A program made the position numbers and the translations under genes. The notes under the pieces were generated by a model that did no database searches, was not told the origin of the DNA, and worked only from the letters and a program-made list of their open reading frames with translations. Shown here one piece after another: positions 47,201-60,980 of a stretch of 64,000 bases of DNA (positions are counted from its first letter, which is position 1; each line of letters starts with the position of its first letter). The stretch spans positions 213,861,314 to 213,925,313 of the forward strand of contig VDFB02358134.1 in the NCBI GenBank assembly GCA_007258455.2, in the 5' to 3' direction. Origin of the DNA: Sequoia sempervirens (lineage: Eukaryota; Streptophyta; Pinopsida; Cupressales; Cupressaceae).

Positions 47201-49821
47201 TTTCATATCATTTTTCATTAATAGTTCCTACCACTCTTCCTGTTTCTTAATTTTCCATAAAGCTTTCCACCCACCTGATGGTACCTACGTTCTTGCTGCC
47301 CATTGTTTGCAACCATTAGATGAGATGATTAATATTTTTTTATTGCAAAACTGATGATAGGGGCGGAAAAGTTGTCTCCATATATTCAAATAAGATAAAC
47401 GTTGTCATGTCAAATAGTAACATTGTCAAACAAATTGGTTGTGAAAAGTGGGAAAGGTCTTATTGTCATTAATATCGGTTGCTAAAGATTGATTGGGCAT
47501 AGAGCAATTTTTTTTTTTATCATGGCCATTTATATTTCATTAATACTACTATTTCTACTTTGATTGGGGCACTTTTTTTTTGTAATAGACAACCGTCATC
47601 CTTTCATGCTTATCATCTATTGGACTTCTAACATTTAAAAGTGACTTTTGGCTCCATTTTTTATTATTGGCTTGATTTCCAAAATTAAAAAAAAAATCTT
47701 ATGTGTAACTTTGATTTAGTCATGTCTTTTCATTGGACCACACATTTTGATCAAAGGTAAAATCTTTTAATATTGGCCATCATGTCATGGATATGAAAGA
47801 AGGTACAAATTGAAAATATATTGACATTTATTATTGAGTTAGTTTCATCATAAAGAACTCACATAATTGTCTCTTTGTTTATAGGAAAACAACGAAGGAG
47901 AACAAAGGAAAAAGGTAAAGGTGAATCTTGACGTCGAAATCAAACATTCGAATCAAGCGAAAGCAAATGAAAGATTGGAATTAAAGATCTAAGCATCAAA
48001 CTTGAAACCCAAAAGCATTTTTAAATGCTTAAGGCTTTCGTCTACAACTTTGTTTTCTGTTTTAAATCAACTCACACTTTTTCTTTGGGCTTTAAAATGA
48101 ACACTTCAAAAGCTTTCAATTTTCATTGCAAAGAGGTTAAAATGAACTTTAGGCAACATTGACTAGATTTCGTTTGAGATTAACAAATTGAACAATCAAA
48201 TCTTCATCTTTCCTTCGGTGCTTAAAATGAATCAAATCATTGCTTTGAAGGATAAAATGAATGTGTGTCTATTGTTTTGTAATTATTTACACAAAGTAAT
48301 ATCATCAAAAGACGTATGCGCTTCTCTCGCGCCTCACGGAGATCTTGAGAATCAAAAGGATTTTGGTGACATTAAATTGCGTAAGTAATTGCCCATCCAC
48401 ACTTCATTTTGAGTTTAAAATTGAACATCTTGTGCGAGTGTGAGTGGGGGCATTATTGCATATATTATCTCTCTTTGTTTCCAACAAAGATTGATCGAGT
48501 TAAGAATATTGTTCTTTATTCACTTTTGTTTATCCTAGAGGGCTGCCTTGGGGAAAATGTACTCACCCAAGGGAATGAATCAACCAGTAACACTCTAAAG
48601 CCAAGAGTATTTCCAACTGGGATATAAATGTGGGTATTGGAGTAAACACCAATATCACGCAGTTGATTTCGACAAAATGGATTTAAAAGGGGACTCTTGT
48701 CGTATGGGTCAATCTCCACAAATGGAAAGTCTGAAATAAAACCCTTGTTTGTAGTGGCCTATTGACTCATTCACCTAGTTTATCAAAGTGGTGCATTGGA
48801 ACTTAGATTCCAAGAAGTTACTTGCCATGTCTGATCTTGGTTAAAATATAGAGGTTAAGACTTCATTCTTAACATACCTTTATATTTTTTCCTTGGTTGC
48901 ATGTAAAATCATCTCTTCTACTACGAAGGGCATGAGGCAAGCCCACCAAGAAAACGTACCAATTGAGCTAGGATGTTATATTGCTTGTGAGTCAGTTTGA
49001 AAACACAGTGCTTTGATCGAAAACATTGGAAAACCAACATTCAACATGAGCATCAAATCTCAAACCCTTTAGGAGAAGCAAATATCCTTGAAAAAATTCA
49101 CATGTTAGTGCTTTCCCTTGGGATTCATATCCTTAGAGGTTTCTAAACATTTGGATTTCATCTCAATTTTCTCCTACTAAGGTCAACAATAGGTAACTCT
49201 TGCCTCAAATTTCCTTGGTTTCCACATAATACACTTTGTGGGATAAGGGGAAAGTTGAGACATTAGACATCTAGATTTAAAATCTAATCAAGAGTTTTTC
49301 TGTGGTAAAAATAATCCATTAAGCAAAGATTAATTCAATTGGACCTTGCATATGTGCTTGGCATCTTTTGGGTTGTATGGTTTTATGCAAACATTGATCT
49401 TTTGATTTTGAATTACTTTTAGAGAAATGCATGTTCTTCACTATCTTGGTCTCATAAACAAGTCCTTCTTGGGTTCATTTAGGATCCAATCAAACACTTC
49501 ATCCACCCCAAAAATTTATCATCCTCATCCCCCAAACAACTTTAGATCTTTAGAAACATCATTCTAGACTTGGGTAAATCATCAAAATCAAAATCACCTT
49601 GTTTAGTTAGGTGTATGAGAATGCATCCTTTCTCATACATTTAATTAAACTAGCACCCCTTTGAACAAATTCATCCTAAGATCACATCTAACATCTTAGG
49701 GTTTACAAGTTCATTATCCAAATCAAACCAATCAAAATCAAACCCTAAGTCTAGCATTGATCCAAAGTTCCTAAACATTCAACACTCATATCATTCACCC
49801 CTTTCAACCTTCATCTCGTCA
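44295..49821 (+). other. Non-coding leader side of the 13.4-kb element (right arm)
   Basis: Mirror of 21241-26771. No recognisable gene. Short frames such as 47133-47354 and 48409-48627 have no family features. Confidence 0.5.
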
Positions 49822-52800
49822 TTGGTCCTAAGAACCCTAGAGGTCACTTTTGCAACAAGGTCAAAACACAAGAAGAACATGGAATACAAACTTGATCCAT
49901 ACACCATGAGTAATCCAAATAATTTGAACTTTCAAAGCCTTACAATGTTGATTGATTATCAAAACTCACACTTATACAATCCATACATGGGATCATTACC
50001 TTCTACAAATGTCAATGGAACAACAAGTGTGAGAATGCCCAAATCAAAGATTGGAACACATTTCCTGATGGTAGATCTAAATTCAAACCTACAAATCCAT
50101 CAACAAAACACCCAATGCATGAGCCTTCAAACGAACAACGTCATCTCACCAAATCCATACATTCCAAAAGTGAATGTACCAAGTACAACTTTACCAAACA
50201 TGAATCTAGAAAACTTTGGGATAAATATGTTTGCGAATCACACAAATGTTGTTTAGAGTCCAAACAAGATGTTAACAGCTCCATGCATTAGTCCAAGTCA
50301 AGGTAGCACCATGCAAAATCAAAGTTACCTAAATCAAGGCAATGTGATTCCCAACATCAACAATGTTCAATTTACCCCTATCATGCCAAATCTGAACATC
50401 ATCCCAAGTTAGAACATTTTCCAAAATCAATTTGTCCATGATCCCGTTGAAAAACCACAAGTATGCATCCCAAATTCGGTTGAAAAAAAACCAAATCAAC
50501 AATAACAAGGGAGTCAAGATCGAAATCAAGATCAAATTTGGCAAGATCAAATTGCTACACTTACCAAAATAGTTGAGTAATTGTGCCAAGAGACATCTCC
50601 ACCACCATTCCCCATATCAACATCATTCCTTGGTTTAGTCCTTCCCCCTTTACCTAGCACTAATCACTCCATCCAAATCAATCCACCTAACACCAATCAA
50701 CCCATCACATCAAATCCTTTGAATATACCATCGACATCACACCAACAGATGGTATCTAATCAAATGAAAACATCAATCCTGAAAAATCAAAATACGGTCC
50801 CCCAAGGACCTATCACCTCAGTCATTCCAACCATCACTATCCGTTCAATCATTCCAACCACCACTCTCACACCCATCACATCTCAACCCCTCACTACCAT
50901 GATTGCTCTGAGCGTATCTCAAACACTTGTTACTACATCCAACAAGATTTTGAATGTACCACCATTACCACAAAAACCAAACACAGCAAGACAATATAAC
51001 ATTGCGCTAAAAGCTCACCAGGCCTACCAAAAGGCCATCCAACAATATCTAGCCATGCAACAAGCAACAAAACCTCAACAAGTGAAACAAGCCTCTCAAG
51101 CTACCCAACAAACACAAGCAAAAACATGAAAAATGATAACTATTGGGGATAACGATGAAAATTCAACCACTAGTGATAGCATCCACAATCTCCCCACCAC
51201 AATTGTTGAAAACAATGATCAAAATCTATACATCGATAAAGATGTTTTTACCTCATCCGAAGATCAAATCAACATACATCAAGAGTCACTTTTCAATCAT
51301 GATCAAAATCCACCAACAATACTCAGCCATGACCCAATTCAAGAAATGTCAACATCACTTGACGCTATGGTTGAAGACATTCACAATCTCTTCACCACAA
51401 TTGTTGAAAACAATGATCAAGATCTCTCCATCGATGAGCACCTTGAAGATGTTTCCACCCCATCCAATGATCAACTCACCATACATCAAGAGCCACTTTT
51501 TAGTGATCTATTTCAAGGAGTGTTAGGATTATTTGATCCTATTGACATAATGCATGATCCGTTGAACTATGATCATGTTGAAAATGTCTCTACATCACCT
51601 TATGAGTTAGAGGACATATCTCAAGAATTCATTCCAAAGCATGATCAACATCTTTCACCAAAGTCTAGTAGTGGTCCTTTCCAAGACATGTTGACCCCCT
51701 TTGACCTTATGGCTACAAATACTGAAGGAACCCTAAACTCAACACTTGAAGATATTGAACCACTTCCCATTCCTAATGATGACATCCAAGAACCCTTTGT
51801 AAGCAATCCATCCTTTGAAACTGACCCATGTCAAGAACTTGATCCAAAGCACGTCGAAAGCAACTCCGCAATCATTCAAAATCAAGAATTTGTATCCCCA
51901 AGATACTACAATGATCTAATGGACACTCTCCTATCTATGCAAGAAGCACATACTCCTCCATCTACCCATGAGATGCTTTCTATGGATGGACACATAGATT
52001 ATCTTCATTCATAATAGGATTCCTTTACTCCTAATATTATTACACAAAATGAGCAGGTTATTGATTCCTATAGCCAAACAAAGTTGTCAACATTAGGATC
52101 AGATATATCAAAATCTAGACTGAAGACATCATGTATGTGGATATCCAACATTATCCGCTCAAGGAAACAAGTCAGATAGAATAGTATAATCCAGAGTTAG
52201 GAGAGCAACAAATGGAAATAACGTCATCTATAGTGGTCATTTATCAAATAATGCATTCTAAACAAGAGTTCTTAGCACAGGCGGAATCAAAGCATGAAGG
52301 TACTACTACCACCATACTAGGGGCAACTTCGTCTCAAGCAAACATCAACATAGGGAGCACAAAGAGTCCTTATGATGAAACTAGTGTCAATACTACAACC
52401 AGCCACATCACGAATCTTCATCCACCCATCACCCCATCCATGAATTGGGACCAATGTCAAAAGGAAGAATTGAATTAAAGTACGAAGAACATTATCAAAG
52501 AAAAAGAAGCTGGAAAGCATAATGGAAAAATCAAATACAAATGGATACCAAAGAATACAAAGCAAGATCATCCTTATCAAACTCCATCAGTCAAAGAAAC
52601 TATAGGGAAAAGTAAAAAAGGGAAAAGTATCCATCACAGATGTCCACAAAAGCAAAAACAAGCTTTTTGAGTGACGTACAAAGTGTATCAAGTAGTTGCT
52701 CCTAATTCCATGCACACTTTTGTATCCACCCATCATTGCTCATCTTCCCAAGTTTGGAGAGTCAAAGGTTCCAAACTATCAACCAATCCATCTCTTATCC

Positions 52801-53075
52801 CTAAACACACTCCATCCACGCCTCCACGCATGATATCCAATTCTCAAATTGACCATGTATTGGCAACGACCCTTCATCATAAGGATTTAGAAGGCACTTT
52901 ATCACAATGTACACACAGAGACAAAGTTAACCCTAATATCAATAAAGCAGATCAGGAATCTCAAAATTTATATTCAAGTGCACGTGTTTTAGCAAATCAA
53001 ATTCTTCAAGAAAGATATCGATGGAATATTATGACAGGGGCATCTACATCAGCAACACCTTGTGATACAACATGA
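49822..53075 (+). pseudogene. Long decayed frame of the 13.4-kb element (right copy)
   Basis: Frame 1 is continuous from 49822 to 52014 apart from stops ending at 50256, about 50409, about 50507, 50580 and 51129. It runs on past 52017 to about 52178, then a frameshift leads to the 52212-53075 frame, itself with stops at about 52478 and 52670. Segments: an Asn-rich start (LNFQSLTMLIDYQNSHLYNP), a Pro/Thr/Gln-rich middle, a 293-codon acidic part with a repeated VENNDQ unit, and a basic part with RYRWNIMTGAS. No zinc knuckle, protease or polymerase motif. It sits where gag would be, but its identity is unknown. The first ATG is uncertain; 49879 is an alternative. Confidence 0.6.
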
Positions 53076-55708
53076 GCTTAAAAATTCAAAAAAAAATCAA
53101 GAAAAGGATTGAAAACAATAAAGAGAAAAATTGTCCTCTAGTGAAAACCACTACAGTGGCGCTTTGGGTAAGACCATGATGAAAACCTGGAAAACATGCA
53201 TCATGTGTAGAATTGAGCATCTGTGTGCGCCACTCCAGGAGAAATCATCTCATCCCATCCATAATAAAGCCATCATTCCATCCATCTTAGCCATAATAAA
53301 TCCATGAACCATTTATCAAATCCATTATTTATCCATTTGCATCCATCATCCAAGTTATCTTGATCTTGATGAAACTTTGTTGCACACTTTATGCTTGCTT
53401 ATGGTAAACATCTTGACATGGGTCATTTTCATTGATCCTATCCTATCCAGCATTATCTGAGCCATGAAGCATTATCCAATGAAGCATTCCTCCATTCAAA
53501 CACCTTATCTTATCACAAGATAATTCCTATCCATCCATCCATACACCTATCCAAGCATCCACCCATGGTATTCCATACATTACTAGACATTGGGGGGAAG
53601 ATATGCACATCTTCCTTTGAGAATAAATCTTGGTCTATATCCTCCAACTTATGTGGCGATCCAAACATTGGCAAATGTGAAACCAAACTGGTCAAAGCAT
53701 TTGTGATCCAGAATCCAAATCACTAGCCCATGGCATATTTTGACAAGAAGATTCTCCTTATCAAGCTTCATCGAACATCAAACATCAATCAAAACAATCA
53801 ATATCAGTCACATTAATTTGCATGTCAACATCACATCAAATCATTCAAACAACTTTTGTTCCAAATCAAGCTTTATCATTCATGATCAATCAAATCCAAT
53901 TAAAAATCATCATCTCAGAATATCCTTGTGTTGCTTAACAAGATCCTTGCATTGTTGTGCATCCTCAGCAATGTTATCATTATCAATCCTCGACAATCAA
54001 ATCCTTACATTGTTGTGTATCCTCAACAATGTCATCATCATCATCAATCCATCGATTCGATCAACAACCTTAGCTTGGTCTTCAACAAAATTCCAAATAG
54101 AGCATCTGATATCATCACACATGTCCATATCCAAAATGTCAAAATCATGCGAAAAATCCAAAACATCCAAAAAATAAAAAATCCAAAAACATTCTCAAAA
54201 CATCAAAAATCCAAAACATTCAAAACACAAAATCCAAAACATTCATAAAATCAAAAACCCAAAACATTTGAAAAATCAAAAATCAAAACATTTGTAAAAT
54301 ATTGAAAATACCAAAACAACCTCAAAACATTTCAAAAGAGAAAAACATTAAAACCTGCAAAAATCCATCTCATTCCCATCTCGCTTTCACCCACAATAAT
54401 CAATCATCCATAATAAATCAATCATCACACTCACCCTTTGGCAAAACAAACGAAACAACCACAACAATCAGCAAAAAAGCAATCTTCAAATGCAAAATCA
54501 AAATCAAAGGAACAAACCGTTAAATGCAAAATCAAAATCTTGATCATTTTCAAACATGTCAATCAACCTTATATCAATAGCCTATCAATCAACTTATCAA
54601 ACTATCATCATCCTATACAATGCATGTCCTAGGATATATCGTTCCGACAATGGGCATCATTTGGATATCACCTTGGATTCTTATCCTATCAAAACAAATC
54701 CCTTTGGCTAGAGGTATGAAGAACATTGGCTTGTTTGTGTACTTGATCTTTTCTTTTGATTCATCTTATTGTGCTCATTCCAAGGACCTCTTGATGATAT
54801 CCAAATGAAGGATTTAGAGAGATAGGAATAGGGCAACGATCATTATCTTTTGTCTGATGTGCTTGTTGGATGTTCTTCTAATATAACTTGGCGAATACTT
54901 GCTTTGTTAGGTATGTCCTATCAAGGTTTCCATATGTCAAGTGTGAACAAGAATACTCCTATCTGCTTTTTGAGTCAAAGTCCATCACACTAGGTACAAC
55001 GCCATCCTGGTTCTTTATATCTTGATGCATCGTATCTACATGTGTAATCAAACATAAGGTAAGTAGCCCTTTTAAAATCCCAATCCTTGATAAGAAAATC
55101 ATCATCTATCATCATCATCATCATCTCTAATAAAGTCTCGTCAGATCATGAACTTGTTGGATCCTCTTGTCATCACTTGATTTCTTTTCTGCACTAACAT
55201 CACATCATGAATAGTTAATCATCATCACCAATGTATCCATCATGCATCCATCTTGCATCCATCTTGCATCCACAAATCGTCAGCATGCCACATATCATTC
55301 ATATCATACATCAATCATTTCACATGCATTGCATTTACATCATCATCATAATATAGATTTGTTAGTCTAAGCATCTGCATAAATCATATATTTGCATAAT
55401 CATAGCATATTGCATCATCCATCTCATCCATCATCACATCATATCATCATTTTAAGTTGTTTAAGATAATATAGATTTGTTATTCTAAGCAACTTAAAAC
55501 TATCTCATTTGCATCATCATCCATAACCATCTAGTTTGAACCTCTTTATCGCGAGATCAACCTTCAAATAGAATCTTTTCGCTTGATCTCTCGAGGGGGA
55601 AATGAACTAGTGTACTTTCCACTAGGGCAAATGAAAAAATCATAAAAATTTTGAATTTTGATCGTGGCAAGCTTATTCTTTGAACAAACACAACAAGTAC
55701 ATTGCTTC
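53076..55708 (+). other. Low-complexity 3' interior (right arm)
   Basis: Mirror of 15281-17986. Positions 54130-54350 are A-rich words such as AAAACATTCAAAAATCC, and 55100-55460 is rich in CATCATC. Frames here arise from composition. Differences from the left arm cluster in 53.8-55.1 kb. Confidence 0.6.
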
Positions 55709-55722
55709 AAAGAGGGGAAAAA
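55709..55722 (+). promoter_or_regulatory. Polypurine tract (right arm)
   Basis: AAAGAGGGGAAAAA touching the 3' LTR start at 55723. Confidence 0.85.
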
Positions 55723-56706
55723 TGTAGACATGCAAAATTAGCATCATGCATTTTATTAGGTCATATTCATCCATTCATCTTAAATAAATCAAGTTTATTT
55801 ATCAATCTCCTAAAGTAACCAACTTATATTAAATAAATCAAATTTGATCCTGACATCACCCTCCTTGATTAAATAAATCAATCCTTTATTTAATTAAGTC
55901 TAAAATCACCTTTCATCCCTTTTTGATTTAAATAAATCAAAATATTCAAGTCAAATGGGTCAAAGCATCTAATCATCATTAAGTTAATCTAACCCTGATT
56001 AACCTAATCTAACCACCCATCACATCCTCTAGCTTTTCCCACTTGCACCAATAAATCATTTTAATTCATTTATAAAATCAGCATTTTCCATCAACATGGC
56101 ATCTTTGAGGAATATTCCCTCAAATTTGAATTCAAAAGCAAGTTGAAATGTACATCCAACAATGAATTTAATGGGTCTTACATGTCTCTTACAAAGGTCA
56201 AAGTTATCATTTAACTCTCAAATTCAAATTTGAATCTCCCCCTCTTTGGCACATTGACCAAAATGTGCTCATTCCTCAACCTATGACAAGATGACAAGTG
56301 TCCTCATCTCATTGGTCCAATCTTTATCCCACATTTCTCTCATAAGTATTATTTCAACTTGAGAATCTTTAAATAGAGGCTTCATTCTTCATCTTAGGAT
56401 CCACAAATCTTATGCAAATTCACTCTCTTCAATTGAGAACTAATTTTGTCCATCCATATCATCTTCAAGGCAGTTTTATCATTTAGCTTAGCAAAGGATT
56501 GGGAAAGGGCTTCTTTCCATAGAAGCACCAATCCACTATGGGATAGGTTTGAGCATGCTTAGTCTTTTTGGTATTTTATCACTTTGTTTATTTAGCATGA
56601 TTCAATATCTCATATGGATGCTTGATAATTTGCTATGTTTTAAAGTGCTAATCATGCTAATGTGTGTGTGTTAGTTTTAGCCATTTGCAGATTTTCACCA
56701 TCCACA
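55723..56706 (+). repeat. 3' LTR (right arm)
   Basis: 984 bp mirror of 14283-15266, followed by CATAG at 56707-56711. Confidence 0.93.
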
Positions 56707-56985
56707 CATAGCATAGAGTACACAATACTTTGACAATGTGAAATTATATTTTAAGAATGCTCTACATCTCTTTTTTCTTCTAATAAAAGACAAATCGCAT
56801 GAAATTTTTGGGTTCTGGCTTTCTTTAGTACATACTGTGGTGGATGTTGAATTAGAAGAGTGGGCACCAAAGCAGAAATCATTTGGTGAGGATGGAACCT
56901 GTGGAATGACTAGAATGTTACCCAAATTTTTGCCATTATGTGAGCTTTTCTTTTGTACACTACTTTTAGAACTATCATATATCCA

Positions 56986-57092
56986 CTTATATTGTTTCCT
57001 TTGGGAGAGATGGTGAATGACACTGAAAATCAAGAGCAGGATTATACTGTTTCCTTTGGGACAAATGGTGAATGTCGCTGAAAATCAAGAGC
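56986..57092. repeat. 55-bp tandem duplication (right arm)
   Basis: Mirror of 13897-14003; both copies are retained. Confidence 0.72.
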
Positions 57093-57128
57093 TTCCAACC
57101 TAATTTAGCTCTACACATGGGTCTTGGA

Positions 57129-57858
57129 GTTTTCTCACAAGTCAGCTGCTATCAAGGAACAATAGAATAATTTTAGTTGACATGTTAAAAAGAAAGTAAC
57201 ACAATTGGAATCAAATATTTGATTTGTAATAGATGGATGGAGATGGAGATGAAGATGGAGATATATGATAGTTATTTTGGAGATGTGAGACATACACCAA
57301 CATTTTCCTCTTTCTTTTTGTTGTTCCACACCAGACATAATAATGACTGTGATAATGGTGACTTTGGTAGGTGGATGTCAAAGTCTTATTTCTTGGTCGT
57401 ACCCAAACAAATAAACTTCCCTCAAACTGCAAGATGTGACGTCTCTACCTCTTCTTACACTTAGTTTTGTTTTGCCAGGCACATAGACAACAATGCTATT
57501 GATTTTTCCATGATTTTCTTTTTTCTCTAGCTTCGCTATGATAATGGAGATATATAATAGTTATCTTGGAGAGGTCAGACATGAACTATACCATTTCTTT
57601 TTCTTTCTTTCTATTTCTCCACATAAAACATAATCACTATGTTAAAATGGAGACATTGGTAGGTGGGTGTAAAAATCCATCTTCTTGTGTGACGTCTTTG
57701 TTTTTTGCCATGTAGAGCTTAGGGAATTTTTGGCTTAGCACATAGACAACAACTATTGATTTGGCCATGAAAACATTAATTTTCTCTCTAGCTTTTCTCT
57801 TATCTGGAGTAGATGGACCATCTGATGTTTAAGGTAAAGGATTTCTGCTAGTGGAGGT
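57129..57858. repeat. Diverged repeat units B and A (right arm)
   Basis: Mirror of 13131-13860: unit B at about 57129-57538 and unit A at about 57549-57858, on the opposite strand. The 81- and 73-codon frames are shadows. Confidence 0.62.
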
Positions 57859-58518
57859 CCATACTTTTCTTTCAAGTCGCCTTAGAACGACAAGATAATG
57901 ATGTGTGTATGACTAAAAAAGAAGAAAGAAGCGATGGCTTGTGGGGCTTCACTAAAATATTTTAAGATAGCGTATGAAACTAAACTTCTCTCATTCACTC
58001 TAAAGATAGCATATGAAAGTAAACTTCTCTAGAGGGCCCAAACACCTAATTAAGCAATGTAAGGTGTAATTCACAATAAGGGGTAGGAAATCGAGCAAAA
58101 CTTCATCTTTGATTGTGCAACATATGAGGATATCATATTCAATTCGAAGAAAATTTGAAGGTGGGTAGTCTAAATGAGCTATTGAAGGAGGCAAGACTTC
58201 ACAAGACTTCAAACTTCTTGATCAAGATTCATAATAGAGGAGTCATCATCAAAAAGAACTTGAAAACTTGTTAGTGTTGGTATCTTGGGTTCCTAGACTG
58301 CTTGGTCTTGTGGATGTCATTAAAATTCTTTCATTCATTCATTCACACCAAAGGATTGAGTACATGCACATTGTTTCGTACAATATTTACTTGATTTAGA
58401 ATAAAGTAAGTGAGTAGTTGAATCAAATATAAGTGTATATTTTTAAATATGAAAGCGATTTAATTTTGTTGTTGATTTATGGATATATTGTGAGAGAAAA
58501 CAATAATCAGTGTGTAGT
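57859..58518. other. Unassigned AT-rich stretch (right arm)
   Basis: Mirror of 12471-13130; nothing recognised apart from a short ATTCATTC run near 58330. Confidence 0.4.
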
Positions 58519-60115
58519 GTAGAAAAATGTAGCCCTTTACATTTTCACACTTGTTGGAACCCTCCCTGCTAAAATTTGGCTTCTATGCCTTAATTGATCT
58601 TATTTTGCATCCACAAGCCTTAACTAATTCATCTTTCTGAGGATAATCTCGACACATATCAAGTGACCAATCAAAATTTAATGATTTTGGATTGTATGGC
58701 CCAAGTTTAGTGATCTGGGACTCATACGCCACCTTGGGCGTATGGGCCCCACCTAAGTTTCGGGGCCTAAATATGAATTTCACATTAAACTAAGCATTTC
58801 TTGAAAAATGTGTCCCAAGCTTAGCCTAATAGGACTCATATGCCCCAACTGGCATATAAGTCCCACTTAGCTTGGACCTAATTTAAATTCAAATTCTTGG
58901 TGAGATTAATTCTCTTAGATTTGATGTTGGCTTGTAGTGTTGTAATTTCTAGAAATTCGGCATAAACAAGTATAAATACAAGGTCTTTTCATATATTTTC
59001 TCCTAGCGATTCAAGTGATCTTATGAGCCTTCAAGTGAGAGAATTATAGAGCATTCAAGAGTATTCAAGAGTGATTATCAAGCATTTTGGAGCATTATTC
59101 AAGTATCAAACATCATGTCAAAGTCATCATGCATCATGTTTATTTTTGAGCTAACATTTGTGATGTAGGGTTTCATGATTCAAGCAAGCATTCAAGTCAA
59201 GATACATATCATTCAAGAAAGAGTCAAGATCCACATTCGTGCTATCCATTACTCACAAGATTGAAGCCTTTTGTTCAAGGGTTTGGTTAGTTGCAACATT
59301 TCATATTTGTTCATTCATCATTCCTCCATTCTATTTCTATTCATTTCAAGGTTTGATTACCAAAATGAGGTTTCACCAAGGCAAACCCGTATCCACTAAA
59401 AAAACAAAATTTTCCCCTCTCTTTGATGTGTGATTTGTAGATTTTAGTTAAAGATTCATTGCAGAGTAAGATTGGAGAAAAGTTTTCACCTTACTTGCAA
59501 GATCACAGAAAGTCACTTACAAAGCAGAATTCAGTGATTCAGACTCAGAGATTTGGCAGGAGGTATGCTACAAGAAATCGCTAAAGGATCTCATGGTTTC
59601 AGATCAACCCTGATACTGGAAATTTCCACTTGTGGTGTATGAGTCCCAATATACATATTTTCAAAAAAAATCTCTAGATCCTGATTCAGCAGTTCCATAT
59701 TTCAGTTTCAGCCTAAAACCCTAAACTGGGACTAAATCACCCCTACTAGCATTTGAGTCCCAATGGGCATTAAATTCAACATTACTAGGATTTTTGACCT
59801 TCATTCAAGCCTCTTTAGTTTCTAGTTGCATCTTTGTACTTTCTTAGTCTTTTATTCTGCATTTCAATTTCATAATCTAGGTCATATAGTTAGGTTTTGC
59901 ATATATTTTACATTTCTTGTCTTTCCAAGACCTAGCTTGGTGGTGAACCCCTCTTTATTCTTTAATCACACCCTAGGAAACCTTATTGCACATCTCTATC
60001 CCTCATTCTATCATTGGATTGAGATCTCTAGGGTTTCCTTGAGTGAAACTTGTAGAAAATTGGTGGTTGTGTGTGTCCTAAAAAATTACATACCACTACA
60101 ACTTTTTAGGTCTCA
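58519..60115 (+). mobile_element. LTR of family-H retrotransposon, truncated element (right arm)
   Basis: Plus-strand mirror of 10874-12470. Starts near TGTAGAAAAATG and ends TCTCA before TTTTGGTGAACC. TATA box at 58971-58978. Hairpins at 58716-58751, 58829-58867 and 59728-59765, with a half-site at 59626-59651. It is a relative of the central LTR, with the same order of landmarks. Confidence 0.7.
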
Positions 60116-60980
60116 TTTTGGTGAACCTAGCTTTTAGAAAACATTATTTTTTATTTGGAGTGCATCATAGTCCTAGATCTAGCTTGCATTAACTTTGCAT
60201 TAGGTTTTGCATTAGTTAATTTGCATCTAGGGTTTCTAAATATTGCATTAGTGAAAGTGCATATAGGTTGCATTTTTGCCTCTTGCATCATTAAATTTCA
60301 TTTGAAAACTATAATTGCACTTAGTCGAGACATCATACAAACCAAAAAGCCTAACATTCACTTAGAATTTTTTGAATTTTTTGCAAAAACCCTAATTTGG
60401 GACTCATATGCCCCTCTGGTTGATTTAGTCCTAGTACATGTAGTTTTGCCTAATTTTTTGGTATTCTATGTTGATTTTTTATCAACATTTGAACCCCTAA
60501 AAAAACCTAACTGGGACTCATACGCCCCTTTGGGCGATTTAGTCCCATGTTAGATCTGAAACTACATTTTCCAGCATTAAAAACTCTATTTATTTGTTTC
60601 AGTTTGCTATTATTACATTTATGTTTCTATTTTCAGACTTTATGTTTCATTCATTTTATTGCACCTAGCTTCATTTGGTTCATTTCATGCATTGATTAAC
60701 TTCAAAATTGCATTTAAAACACTTCATTTTCATATTGTGGCGTAGTGTAATTAGCAAATTACCTTGTTTAGAGTCTAAAAATTGCATTACAATCATGGAT
60801 ATATGCTTTGGTAAGCTTTAGATGTCCTTGAAGTCATTAGTGGATGTGTTAAGCTATGCTTTTGGAAATGACCCTAATGAATTTGAACTTACTCATGCTC
60901 ACTGAACTCCTAATGTGATAGGTTGTCATTAGTTCCCATTACTTTAGAATATAATATTGAATTTGTTGACCGAGCAGTGT
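60116..60980 (+). other. Leader of family-H element (right arm)
   Basis: Begins TTTTGGTGAACCTAGC (primer-site candidate) and carries hairpins at 60398-60435 and 60512-60548. No gag follows, so the element is truncated. Frames of 103 and 132 codons crossing the LTR end and leader are incidental. Confidence 0.58.

Larger units (their letters stand above)
43291..56706 (+). mobile_element. Complete 13.4-kb non-autonomous LTR retrotransposon (right arm)
   Basis: Plus-strand mirror of 14283-27775: target duplication CATAG (43286-43290 and 56707-56711), 5' LTR 43291-44276, primer site at 44281, long decayed frame 49822-53075, polypurine tract 55709-55722, 3' LTR 55723-56706. It is 77 bp shorter than the left copy, mainly because it lacks the second 58-bp unit. 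The LTR-specific variants match those of the left-arm copy, so both arms carry the same insertion event. Confidence 0.93.
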
